From: Lachnospiraceae bacterium UBA3310
GTDB taxonomy: Bacteria > Bacillota > Clostridia > Lachnospirales > Lachnospiraceae
Direction: 5' to 3'
Assembly: GCA_002361355.1 (NCBI GenBank)
Contig: DESQ01000003.1
Span: forward strand, 1-42,500
DNA length: 42,500 nt
Shown here: positions 9,079 through 17,120 of the stretch, piece after piece
Position numbering within the stretch: position 1 is the stretch's first letter
How the letters are laid out: each line of letters opens with the position of its first letter
Program-made: the position numbers and the translations under genes
Notes under the pieces: generated by a model
Databases searched by the model: none
What the model was told of the DNA's origin: nothing
What the model saw: only the letters and a program-made list of their open reading frames with translations

Positions 9079-10710
9079 TTACGCATAGTTATCCGGCAGA
9101 TCATTCTCGATCAGGACAACCTTCTGCTTCTCATTGGGAATCGCATTCACCATCCGAAACGCCTCCTGCAAGGTGTCCACCAAAATCATCCTGCTTTCCG
9201 GAAAACCTGCCTCTGAAAGCCCGTCCTGAATCGGCTTCGTCTGCTCCTTACCCACAAGCACGGCGTAATCGCACTTGTCTGCGGCATAAACCCCCACCGC
9301 CTTATTCTCATCATACTGCTTTTCGCCCAACTCCACCATACCCGGCGTCAACAGGATACGAAGTTCCTTAAACATGGCGAGCGTGTCAAGCGCCGCCTCA
9401 AAGCCGTTTCTGTTGGAATTATAGGCGTCGTCTATCAATATTCTGTCGCCCTGCTTTACAAGCTGTAACCTATGCGGTACGCTCTCCAACTGTTTCACCG
9501 GATAAAGCAGCTTCTCCATGGAAATCCCCAGCGTATGCGCCACCGCAATCGCACCCGCGATATTCTGCACATTATGGCTGCCCACCAGTTTGGTGTGGAA
9601 CTCATATTCCTTCCCCGTCTCATCTTTCATCTTAAAGAAAGAACCTCTCGGAGAAACCGCGATATCGTAGGCCCGAAAATCTGCATTCTCCTCTGCAATA
9701 CCATAGCTGACAATATTTTTATCTATCTTTTTTTCCCGGATATAACGATTGTCATAATTCAAAAACACTTTTCCGGATGCCGGCACTGCGTCCGCCAGCT
9801 CAAACTTGGTCGAGACAATATTTTCTATGGTATGAAAGCTCTGCAAGTGCTGCGGCCCGATGGAGGTAATGATACCGTAATCCGGATGCACCAGATCGCA
9901 GATTTCCTTGATATCTCCCACTTCTCTCGCGCCCATCTCACAGATAAATATCTCATGGAAAGGCTTCATCCTCTCCCGGATCGTCCTCACCACACCCAGC
10001 GTCGTGTTATAATTTCCCGGTGTATGCAAAACATTATACTGCGTAGAGAGCAATGTGCTCAGATAATATTTTACACTGGTCTTTCCGTAGCTTCCCGTGA
10101 CGCCGATAATTTTCAAATTCGGCATCTCCCGCAGAATACGGGCGGCATCATTGATATAATGCCGGTCAATGCCCTTCTCTATCGGATGGTTTATACCGTT
10201 CACCAACAGAATTAAAAAAGGCTGCAGGAGGAACAAAAGCAATAAAACAAACTCTGCATTCCGAAACATAGGATGAGCCGGCTGCGCCAGCATACCGGGC
10301 GATGTCAGCACCACTTTGCCGGCCGCCTTCATCCATATCTCCGGCAGCAAAACCACTATCAGGACTAACAAATAAAAAATCCCCGTAGTGGCAAGCATTC
10401 TCCTTACGCGCGGTGTGTATACCAACGGTTTCTTCGCCTTATGGGGCTTATTGACCAAAATAGTCATTCCATTCATAAGACACGCCGCAATCAGGCATCC
10501 CCTATTCCCTATCAACACAAGCGGAAGGGAGACCAACGCATACAGACACTTTCCAAGCAGCCTCCCCACGTTGGCATGTACCGCCATCCACTCCCCATAC
10601 TCCCGCGGTTTATAGGAATTTTGCTGAAACATATGCATCAGATATATGATATACCAGACCGCACCCACCAAATAGGTGCCAAGCCATATGCCAAAGATTA
10701 CAATATCCAT
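9079..10710 (-). CDS. murF: MurF-type Mur ligase with N-terminal membrane segments
   Basis: 543 residues. A Mur ligase core starts near residue 190 with the P-loop GVTGSYGKTSVKYYL, followed by ICEMGAREVGDI, the central VGSHNVQNIAGAIAVA, and DDAYNSNRNGFEAALD, all typical of the UDP-MurNAc-tripeptide--D-Ala-D-Ala ligase branch. Unlike E. coli MurF, the substrate-binding N-terminal domain is replaced by roughly four hydrophobic segments (for example FGIWLGTYLVGAVWYIIYLM and IFYLLVLIVVLLP), which would anchor the enzyme at the membrane. This membrane-linked form is common in Clostridia. It lies between a hydrolase and ddl in one operon. The exact amino-acid donor is inferred from the ddl linkage. 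Confidence 0.85.
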   Translation of the reverse strand: MDIVIFGIWLGTYLVGAVWYIIYLMHMFQQNSYKPREYGEWMAVHANVGRLLGKCLYALVSLPLVLIGNRGCLIAACLMNGMTILVNKPHKAKKPLVYTPRVRRMLATTGIFYLLVLIVVLLPEIWMKAAGKVVLTSPGMLAQPAHPMFRNAEFVLLLLFLLQPFLILLVNGINHPIEKGIDRHYINDAARILREMPNLKIIGVTGSYGKTSVKYYLSTLLSTQYNVLHTPGNYNTTLGVVRTIRERMKPFHEIFICEMGAREVGDIKEICDLVHPDYGIITSIGPQHLQSFHTIENIVSTKFELADAVPASGKVFLNYDNRYIREKKIDKNIVSYGIAEENADFRAYDIAVSPRGSFFKMKDETGKEYEFHTKLVGSHNVQNIAGAIAVAHTLGISMEKLLYPVKQLESVPHRLQLVKQGDRILIDDAYNSNRNGFEAALDTLAMFKELRILLTPGMVELGEKQYDENKAVGVYAADKCDYAVLVGKEQTKPIQDGLSEAGFPESRMILVDTLQEAFRMVNAIPNEKQKVVLIENDLPDNYA

Positions 10711-10743
10711 TCCCGTCCGTGATTCCTCTCTGTCTCTTATCAG

Positions 10744-11508
10744 TCAGGCGAAAAAAGCCTGCAAAGCACTGTTTACCTTCGCGGGCTGTTCCGCATAGGA
10801 AAAATGTCCTGCCCCCTCGCACACCACCAGTCCCGCATCCGCAATCAGTTCTTCCATGCGCCGCGCATCCTCTATGGGCGTAGCCGTATCCAAATCTCCC
10901 CAGATCAATAGAGTCGGACACTTCACCAGATGAATTAACGGCTCCAGATCCTCATTGACCACCTTCACAAGAGTAGCACGCATTAAGGGCGTTGCATTGT
11001 TATAATCAGAAGAACCTCTTTTCCGCCTCATATCCTCCACCGCATCCGGATAGAGGAAATGCATCACCTTTGTGCTCATAAACGCCCGCCCCAGCTTATA
11101 ACATCTGAGGCTTACCTTCTGACGAAATGTTTTCTTCGGCAAAATCCCCGCACTGTCAATCAGTACGGCACGCTCTACGGTAAAAGGCAGCTTCTCTCTG
11201 GCATTCATTTTGAAGAAAACCCTGCCTCCAAAAGAATGCACCACCACACTCAGTCTCTCAATCTGGAAGGAGTCAATAAATTTCAGAACAAAATTGACAT
11301 AATCATCCACGCACCATGGCACATCCGGCTCCGGCGTCTTCCCAAACCCCGGCATATCGAGGGCAATCACCCTTCTTCTCTGTTTTAAGATGTCAATTAT
11401 ACTCTGATACAGCGTAATATTAGCGCCCCAGCCATGCAGAAGGAGTATGATTTCTCCCTCACCTTCATCTATATAGTTCACAGGAATTTCATCTATCTTT
11501 TTGACCAT
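10744..11508 (-). CDS. Alpha/beta hydrolase
   Basis: 254 residues with the canonical hydrolase fold markers: the oxyanion LLLHGWGANITLY near residue 25, DMPGFGKTPEP, the nucleophile elbow VVHSFGGRV (Ser; the usual leading Gly is Val), an acid in LLIWGDLDTATP and the catalytic His in GAGHFSYAEQP. It is the first gene of the hydrolase-murF-ddl operon, 33 bases ahead of the MurF-like gene. The conserved pairing suggests a cell-envelope role, but the substrate cannot be told from sequence. Confidence 0.88.
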   Translation of the reverse strand: MVKKIDEIPVNYIDEGEGEIILLLHGWGANITLYQSIIDILKQRRRVIALDMPGFGKTPEPDVPWCVDDYVNFVLKFIDSFQIERLSVVVHSFGGRVFFKMNAREKLPFTVERAVLIDSAGILPKKTFRQKVSLRCYKLGRAFMSTKVMHFLYPDAVEDMRRKRGSSDYNNATPLMRATLVKVVNEDLEPLIHLVKCPTLLIWGDLDTATPIEDARRMEELIADAGLVVCEGAGHFSYAEQPAKVNSALQAFFA

Positions 11509-11649
11509 AACTTCTCCCGCGCACCCGTGTTATTTCAACTTATGCGCTATCTTATACCTATGTTCGGCCTTTGGCAAATATGTTTTTGTATTCTTTCCTA
11601 TTGTACTTTATTCCCTCCGTTCTATCAACTCCCTTTTATCTATTCCCCA

Positions 11650-11751
11650 TTACGCCGCCATATAATCCTCATAATCCGTCTCGCTGGCAAACAACATATA
11701 CGCCCCGTTCACATATCCCATATAGCCGCTCTCCACTGCATATCCTTTCAT
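11650..11751 (-). CDS. Small protein of 33 residues, unknown function
   Basis: A short frame beginning MKGYAVESGYMGYVNG and ending DYEDYMAA, with GGGAG 3 bases before the ATG. It is Tyr/Met-rich, acidic at the C-terminus and has no membrane segment. I do not recognise it as a characterised family. It is isolated between the hydrolase promoter region and the coiled-coil gene; the surrounding bases (11509-11649 and 11752-11860) show no other gene. Confidence 0.5.
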   Translation of the reverse strand: MKGYAVESGYMGYVNGAYMLFASETDYEDYMAA

Positions 11752-11860
11752 ATTCTCCCGCTCCTTTCCCGTTCGTCTGTTCCGAACTTGTGTTCTGATA
11801 AGAGAATATCATCTATGGAGTCCGTTATTTGGGACTTTAATGATTCATTTACGTATTTCT

Positions 11861-12376
11861 TTACACGGAAACCGAAACCTTCGACTCCGGCTCCGCCGCT
11901 TCTACCTCTCCCGTACTTGTGTAGATGACCGGTTCCAGATCCATTTTCGGCTTCGGGGATGCTGCCACGTCCGTATCCATCCCTTCTGTCTCTGTATCCG
12001 TCGCAGCTTCCCTCTCTTTCAGGAGTACTTTTCCCTCTTCGCTGATTGTAACGGTATCCGCGTCCCTCTTTTCTTCCCTGTTCTCCTCAAGCTGCTTCTC
12101 CAGCTCTTCCCGCTCCTCTTTGCGTTTCTGAATCGCCTCCTCGCGCTGCTTTTCCGCAATCTTTCTTGTCTCCTCCGCATCCTTCTTCATGCCCTCATCG
12201 GCTTCCGCTTTATACTCATAGGCATCCTCATGGAACTCTCCCATATAGCCCATCGCCCGCTCCATCATCGCCGTATCGCCCTTGCGTCTCGCCTCCTTGA
12301 AAACTCGAAACGGTGTGTTTAACATCTCCATGTTGGTTCTCGCACCAATTAGTCCTTCCATTGTCTTTGTATGCAT
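11861..12376 (-). CDS. Coiled-coil protein of unknown function
   Basis: About 171 residues from the ATG at 12376, which has GGAGGAGAG upstream; an upstream in-frame ATG at 12415 lacks such a site. The N-terminal third (MHTKTMEGLIGARTNMEML) is helical with a repeated MMERAMGYMGEF pattern. The centre is a strongly charged coiled coil (KKDAEETRKIAEKQREEAIQ onwards) and the tail is acidic and probably disordered. No signal peptide, membrane segment or catalytic motif is visible. Similar charged proteins occur in Lachnospiraceae without known role. It is about 120 bases downstream of the kinase gene and may share its transcript. Confidence 0.75.
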   Translation of the reverse strand: MHTKTMEGLIGARTNMEMLNTPFRVFKEARRKGDTAMMERAMGYMGEFHEDAYEYKAEADEGMKKDAEETRKIAEKQREEAIQKRKEEREELEKQLEENREEKRDADTVTISEEGKVLLKEREAATDTETEGMDTDVAASPKPKMDLEPVIYTSTGEVEAAEPESKVSVSV

Positions 12377-12499
12377 AACGCTCTCCTCCTTTTCTGAAAT
12401 ACCCCGATGGCACAAGTCTGTAATTTTTATCCGCCATCAGGCAACTGCGTCTCTACCCACTGTTTCGACAAAGAAGTTTGCGCCTCTTAGCTTCCAAAT

Positions 12500-13873
12500 T
12501 CAAACAGCCCGTTCCATGTCATGTACGGCTTCCCCTAACGGTATCAGCACGGAAATGTCAAAAACGCCATTTTGCATTTCCACATGCATTGCACCATCAT
12601 ATTTTTCTACCACATCTCCCACATTCAGCAGGCCGATTCCGTGCGCCTGCGGATTTTTCTTTCCCGCCAGCCTGCTCTTTGGCAGGTCTGTTGCAGCCGT
12701 ACTGTTTATTACTTCCAGCAAAAAACAGTTTTTGACAGCTCCCGCTCGGATGTGGATAAACGGTTGTTCTGCCTTTTCACACGCCTCCACCGCATTATCC
12801 AGTATATTTCCGAACAATACACACAAATCAAATTCACTGACGCCGCACGCCTTCGGTATCTGCACGTCGCATTCCCAGACAATCTTTTTTTCTTCCGTCA
12901 TTTTCCGCTTTTGATACAGGAGCACATCCACCACTCTGTTTCCCGTCGCTTCCTCGCAGTCTCCCAACCCGGCGCTGTTCTCCATCTTTTTCAAATAGCC
13001 ACCCAGCTTTTCCCACTCCCGATCCTCCCATAAGCCTGACAATGCAAAAATGTGGTTTTTCAGATCGTGCCGCAGGCGCTCCGACTGCCTGTACTGCTCC
13101 TCCAGCATTTTGTATACCGCAACCTGCGCATGATACTGGCTGCTCTTTTTCTGTTCCAGATAAATCCGATCCATGGCAAATAAATAAAATCCCGCCGCGG
13201 ACATGAATATAACTGCCAGCGCGCAAAACTCCGTGTGACTGAAAATCTGGTCATAATACAGTCCCATGTTTCCCCCGCTTCTGATCATAATCCCGTAACA
13301 CGCGCCCCAGTTCGCCACATCGAGCACCGTAATGACCACAAGAAGAGGCGCCGCCAGCATGACATACCATTTCCCCTGCTTCCCGTAAAAAACAGATGCA
13401 AGGTATTTTGGCAACCGCGATATAGCCACTATTACCAGACAAAAGCTAATACAGCAGATCACACCGCCCTCCCATTCATTTATAAACGGTTCCGGAATCT
13501 TTTCTACCGTATGTTTATAAAACAATACAAGGCATGACAAAACCGGCTCCGCAATATTGATCACCAGTCTCATAACGGTCATCAAAATGGACGCCGCCAA
13601 AATCTTTTTCTCCCACCCTGCCCGAAACAACAGCAGCACAAGCACCACAAACAGCATATGCTCCGCCAGCAGAAAGAATAGGTTCAGTGCAAAATATTTT
13701 CTGTTCAAAACTTCCAAAAACAACCAGCCTACAAAGGAAAACCCAACAAACAGCAGTTCATTTTTCTTTGACGTTCCCAGATACTTTTTACAGAACTTAT
13801 CCGCCATACACAAATACCCCAGATAACATGGCGCCATGATAAAAATATCCGCGTAATCTGAAAGCTGCTTCAT
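12500..13873 (-). CDS. AgrC-like sensor histidine kinase (GHKL)
   Basis: About 457 residues from the ATG at 13873, which overlaps the regulator stop as ATGA. The N-terminal half has about six or seven hydrophobic segments, the polytopic sensor of Agr/ComD kinases. The cytoplasmic half carries the H-box RLRHDLKNHIFAL, an N-box (LFGNILDNAVEACEKA) and a G-box-like HGIGLLNVGDVVEKY. It would sense a peptide or other envelope signal and phosphorylate the LytTR regulator encoded just upstream. No AgrB/AgrD-type peptide genes are nearby, so the signal may come from elsewhere. Confidence 0.92.
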   Translation of the reverse strand: MKQLSDYADIFIMAPCYLGYLCMADKFCKKYLGTSKKNELLFVGFSFVGWLFLEVLNRKYFALNLFFLLAEHMLFVVLVLLLFRAGWEKKILAASILMTVMRLVINIAEPVLSCLVLFYKHTVEKIPEPFINEWEGGVICCISFCLVIVAISRLPKYLASVFYGKQGKWYVMLAAPLLVVITVLDVANWGACYGIMIRSGGNMGLYYDQIFSHTEFCALAVIFMSAAGFYLFAMDRIYLEQKKSSQYHAQVAVYKMLEEQYRQSERLRHDLKNHIFALSGLWEDREWEKLGGYLKKMENSAGLGDCEEATGNRVVDVLLYQKRKMTEEKKIVWECDVQIPKACGVSEFDLCVLFGNILDNAVEACEKAEQPFIHIRAGAVKNCFLLEVINSTAATDLPKSRLAGKKNPQAHGIGLLNVGDVVEKYDGAMHVEMQNGVFDISVLIPLGEAVHDMERAV

Positions 13874-14586
13874 ACAATCCCTCCGTTCTCCCGCATATAC
13901 TTTAGTATTTCCTGACAAAACGCTTCATATCTTCTCTTCGCTATCCCGATCCGTTCCCCGTTGTCGAGCACAAGTTCCTGCCTGTTATACACATCTACAT
14001 ATTTCAGATTGACAAGATAACTTTTGTGGCATCGGAAAAATCCCTTTTCCCACAGTTCTTTTTCCAAAACGCCAATCTGCCCGTAATAGCTGAAAGTTCC
14101 CCCGGTTCCATGCACGTCAATCATTCTTCCACGGATTTCAAAATAATAGATATCGTCCAGAAAAAATTTCTTTTTCTGCCTCTCCCTGCTTATGATGATA
14201 AATTCCTGCGAACGGCTTTCCGTTCTGCGGACGGCTTTTAGCAACACCCTGCGAAGTTTTTCTTCCTCAACCGGTTTCAGCAAATATTGAAAAGCCTCTA
14301 CCTCGTAAGCGTCAAACACATATTCGCGGCTGGAAGAGATAAAGACAAGTATTTTATCAAAAACCTTTTTTCGGACAAGCTGCGCCGTCCTCATACCATC
14401 CATGTCACCCATGATAATATCCAGAAAAATCATGTCGAAACTCTCCGACGACTGTAACAGTTCCCGACCGCTGTAAAACTGTCTGATCGTGCAGGAAATT
14501 TTCCTTTCCGCTAAAATTTCTCCGATCTTTTTCGCTATTCTGCTGCATTCCATGACCTCGTCGTCACACACCGCTATCCAAAGCAT
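13870..14586 (-). CDS. LytTR-family response regulator
   Basis: About 238 residues from the ATG at 14586 (MLWIAVCDDEVMECSRI), preceded by AGAGGG; the upstream in-frame ATGs give an implausible leader. The receiver domain has the phospho-acceptor Asp56 in MIFLDIIMGDMDG and the Lys in FQYLLKPVEEEKL. The C-terminal LytTR DNA-binding domain includes YYFEIRGRMIDVHG and GFFRCHKSYLVNL. It is the first gene of the pair and is translationally coupled to the kinase. Targets are unknown. Confidence 0.93.
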   Translation of the reverse strand: MLWIAVCDDEVMECSRIAKKIGEILAERKISCTIRQFYSGRELLQSSESFDMIFLDIIMGDMDGMRTAQLVRKKVFDKILVFISSSREYVFDAYEVEAFQYLLKPVEEEKLRRVLLKAVRRTESRSQEFIIISRERQKKKFFLDDIYYFEIRGRMIDVHGTGGTFSYYGQIGVLEKELWEKGFFRCHKSYLVNLKYVDVYNRQELVLDNGERIGIAKRRYEAFCQEILKYMRENGGIV

Positions 14587-14720
14587 TTTTACCCTCTTTC
14601 TAAAATATCTTATCTTTCCTGTCTTGCCAGCATTTCCATGCTCCATCATCATTACATATATCGGCTAAAACAGGATCTGACTGCTGTTTTTGTCACAAGC
14701 GGGAGCATTTATGTAACAAG

Positions 14721-14732
14721 TGTTTGCAAACA
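14721..14732. promoter_or_regulatory. 12-bp perfect palindrome upstream of padR
   Basis: TGTTTGCAAACA is its own reverse complement. It lies between the divergent response-regulator and padR genes and may be an operator for either; the binding protein is unknown. Confidence 0.4.
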
Positions 14733-14742
14733 TTTTTTCTTT

Positions 14743-14799
14743 TATTATCAAGATGTCCTCGATAAAGATCTTGATAATAGTATAATTTTATACTATTAT
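14743..14799 (+). promoter_or_regulatory. Two overlapping inverted repeats over the padR promoter
   Basis: The first pair is 12-bp arms 14743-14754 and 14768-14779 (TATTATCAAGAT and its complement, 13-base gap). The second is 12-bp arms 14774-14785 and 14788-14799 (ATAATAGTATAA and its complement, 2-base gap). They share six bases. A TTGATA (14771-14776) and TATTAT (14794-14799) 17 bases apart form a promoter inside the second repeat. The layout suits PadR autorepression. Confidence 0.55.
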
Positions 14800-14828
14800 A
14801 ATTTTATATTATATAGGAGAATTTAAAT

Positions 14829-15398
14829 ATGTCTTTGGCTTTTGGAATTTTAGGATTTTTAAATTATACGCCTATGAGCGGATACGATTTAGTAAAAGCA
14901 TTTGAATCATCCCTACAGTTTTTTTGGCATGCCCAGAATAGCCACATTTATCTTGAATTAAAAAAACTGGAGAAAAAAGGATATATTTGGGGTGAAACAG
15001 TGATCCAGTCAGAGCGCCCAAACAAAAAGATTTTTTCCATTACGGAAACAGGCAGAAAAGAATTTATGAACTGGCTTTTCGAAGGTGCGGATAAAGACGC
15101 CACACATTTTAAAAGTTCTTTTCTTATGAAGGTCTTCTTTGGCGGAAATATGACACCTGCTCAAAGCGCTGATATGTTAAGGAAGTTTAAAACAGAATGT
15201 GAGGCTTATCTTAAAAATATGGAAGCCGCCCCTGAAAGTATAGAAAAATATGGTTATGATATGGAAACCTACCAGACAATTTACTGGCAGTTTACGGTTG
15301 ATTATGGTTATGGCTTTATTAAAAACTGTATAGATTGGGCAAAACGCTGCATTCAAAAACTGGAAAGTATCAATGAAGAAAATCTCAGGGAGGATTAA
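14829..15398 (+). CDS. PadR-family transcriptional regulator
   Basis: 189 residues. The N-terminal winged helix (MSLAFGILGFLNYTPMSGYD, then SHIYLELKKLEKKGYIWGE, then KIFSITETGRKEF) is typical PadR. The C-terminal 90 residues are the helical dimerisation domain of the longer PadR subfamily. AGGAG lies 9 bases upstream. It is 2 bases from the TraX-like gene, so the two are one operon, and palindromes over its promoter suggest autoregulation. PadR proteins often answer to small toxic molecules; the ligand here is unknown. Confidence 0.9.
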   Translation: MSLAFGILGFLNYTPMSGYDLVKAFESSLQFFWHAQNSHIYLELKKLEKKGYIWGETVIQSERPNKKIFSITETGRKEFMNWLFEGADKDATHFKSSFLMKVFFGGNMTPAQSADMLRKFKTECEAYLKNMEAAPESIEKYGYDMETYQTIYWQFTVDYGYGFIKNCIDWAKRCIQKLESINEENLRED

Positions 15399-15400
15399 CT

Positions 15401-16165
15401 ATGCTGCAGGCCGATAAGGAAAAAGGGTTAAATTCTAACCAGCTAAAGTTGATAGCTATCGCGGCAATGACGCTGGATCACTTGACATGGACGCTATTCC
15501 CCGGCTATTCTACGGAGTGGTTTGTCATTCTGTTTCATATCATGGGCAGACTTACCGCCCCTATTATGTGGTTTTTTATTGCCGAGGGATACCACTATAC
15601 GCACGATATTAAAAAATATGCCGCCAGATTGTTTTTATTGGCAGCAATATCCCATTTTACATATAACTTTTGTTTTGGCATACCGTTTATTCCCTTTCAG
15701 AAAACGGCATTTAACCAGACAGGCGTGATATGGACGCTTGCGTGGGGACTGGTTCTTTTATATATCCAGGATAAGAGCGAATTTAAGCCCTGGCAAAAAT
15801 TCATATTAACTATTCTGATCTGTGTCATTACGTTTCCGGCGGATCATAGCAGCATTGCGGCAATGGCAATCTTATATATTGGCATAAACAGGGGGAATTT
15901 TAAAAAACAGATGACCTGGATGATGATTTGGACAGTTATATACGCACTGGTGTTCTTTTTCTTCATTGACAGGGTATATGCGCTCATTCAGCTTGGCAAC
16001 TGTTTAACAATCCCTCTTTTGCGGCTTTACAACGGAAAACGCGGCTCGTTCAAAGGCATGGGAAAACTGTTTTATGTTTATTATCCGTTACATCTTTTCC
16101 TATGCGGCATTATACGCGTATTATTATGGGGCGTTTCATTTTCCACAGGAACAGCAAATTTCTAA
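15401..16165 (+). CDS. TraX-family membrane protein
   Basis: 254 residues with about eight hydrophobic segments. The start LNSNQLKLIAIAAMTLDHLT and the HIMGRLTAPIMWFFIAEGY motif mark the TraX/acyltransferase-like membrane family. F-plasmid TraX acetylates pilin, but chromosomal Firmicute members stand apart from conjugation genes and are thought to modify envelope components. A GGGAGG site precedes the ATG. It is co-transcribed with padR, so it is probably the regulated target. Confidence 0.87.
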   Translation: MLQADKEKGLNSNQLKLIAIAAMTLDHLTWTLFPGYSTEWFVILFHIMGRLTAPIMWFFIAEGYHYTHDIKKYAARLFLLAAISHFTYNFCFGIPFIPFQKTAFNQTGVIWTLAWGLVLLYIQDKSEFKPWQKFILTILICVITFPADHSSIAAMAILYIGINRGNFKKQMTWMMIWTVIYALVFFFFIDRVYALIQLGNCLTIPLLRLYNGKRGSFKGMGKLFYVYYPLHLFLCGIIRVLLWGVSFSTGTANF

Positions 16166-16193
16166 GGCATTCTACGACAAAGCCACAACGAAA

Positions 16194-17120
16194 CTATCGC
16201 GCAATTTTCCGCAATAGCGCGGCAATTTCCTCCCCCGTCGCAAGCTCTTCTGAAAAAGCGGTGGCGCTTCCCGCCGCCACTCCCAGATGAAAGGCGTACT
16301 CATAATCTTCTCTTTCCAGCCATCCCGCCATAAAGCCCGCCGCCATGGAATCTCCTGCGCCGACGCCATTCACCAGCGTTCCCTCAGGAGCGGGCGCTTC
16401 ATATACACTGCCGTCCTCCGCAAGAAGCGCCGCGCCTTCTCCTGCCAGCGATACCAGTACATTCCTCGCTCCCATCTCCTGCAGTTTCCTGGCATAGGGA
16501 ATCACGGACGCCCTGTCTTTGAGCGTCACGCCGAAGATCTCGCCAAGTTCATGATGGTTTGGTTTAATCAGGAAAGGCCGCAGGGGCAAAACCTTCGTCA
16601 AAAGTTCTCCCGACGCATCCACTACCGTCATAACCCCCGACGCAAGCCTTTCCATTATATGCATATAAGTATCTTCCGGCAAAGAAGCGGGAATGCTCCC
16701 GGACAAAAACAATATGTCACCCGCCGTAAGCGCCGCAAGCCGTCCCATCAACTGTGCAAACTTTTCTTCCGGAATATCCGGCCCCTGTCCGTTAATCTCC
16801 GTTCCCTCCACCGACCGGAGTTTGACATTGATTCTGGTCAGACCCTCTTCCAATGTAGTCAGGCCGCTCTCTATGCCCCGTTCCGTAAGCTGTCTCACCG
16901 CCTCCTGCCCTGTGAAACCCGCCACAAATCCCAACGCGGTACTTTCCATGCCCAGATTCTTAAGGACTGTGGAGACGTTGATCCCCTTGCCGCCCACAGT
17001 CAGAAGCGCCGACGTTGTGCGGTTGGTGTATCCCAGCCGAAAATTGTCCACCGATACCGTATAATCCAGCGAGGGGTTCAGGGTCACTGTGTATATGCGC
17101 CCTTTTTGCCCGCCTCTCAT
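16194..17120 (-). CDS. PfkB-family hexose kinase, 1-phosphofructokinase type
   Basis: 308 residues from the ATG at 17120, which overlaps the stop of the glycosidase gene as ATGA; the longer open frame to 17231 lies within that gene. Features: IYTVTLNPSLDYTVSV at the start, the GGKGINVSTVLKNLG sugar-binding loop, and the C-terminal VNGVGAGDSMAAGF motif with the catalytic Asp. This is the FruK/LacC/PfkB subgroup phosphorylating fructose 1-phosphate, tagatose 6-phosphate or similar. With no PTS gene adjacent, the substrate is open; coupling to the GH13 gene suggests a sugar freed by that enzyme. Confidence 0.88.
   Translation of the reverse strand: MRGGQKGRIYTVTLNPSLDYTVSVDNFRLGYTNRTTSALLTVGGKGINVSTVLKNLGMESTALGFVAGFTGQEAVRQLTERGIESGLTTLEEGLTRINVKLRSVEGTEINGQGPDIPEEKFAQLMGRLAALTAGDILFLSGSIPASLPEDTYMHIMERLASGVMTVVDASGELLTKVLPLRPFLIKPNHHELGEIFGVTLKDRASVIPYARKLQEMGARNVLVSLAGEGAALLAEDGSVYEAPAPEGTLVNGVGAGDSMAAGFMAGWLEREDYEYAFHLGVAAGSATAFSEELATGEEIAALLRKIAR

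Noticed and set aside
12500..14586. Full agr quorum-sensing locus
   Set aside because: Kinase and regulator only; I searched the gaps around them and found no AgrB-like or precursor-peptide gene.
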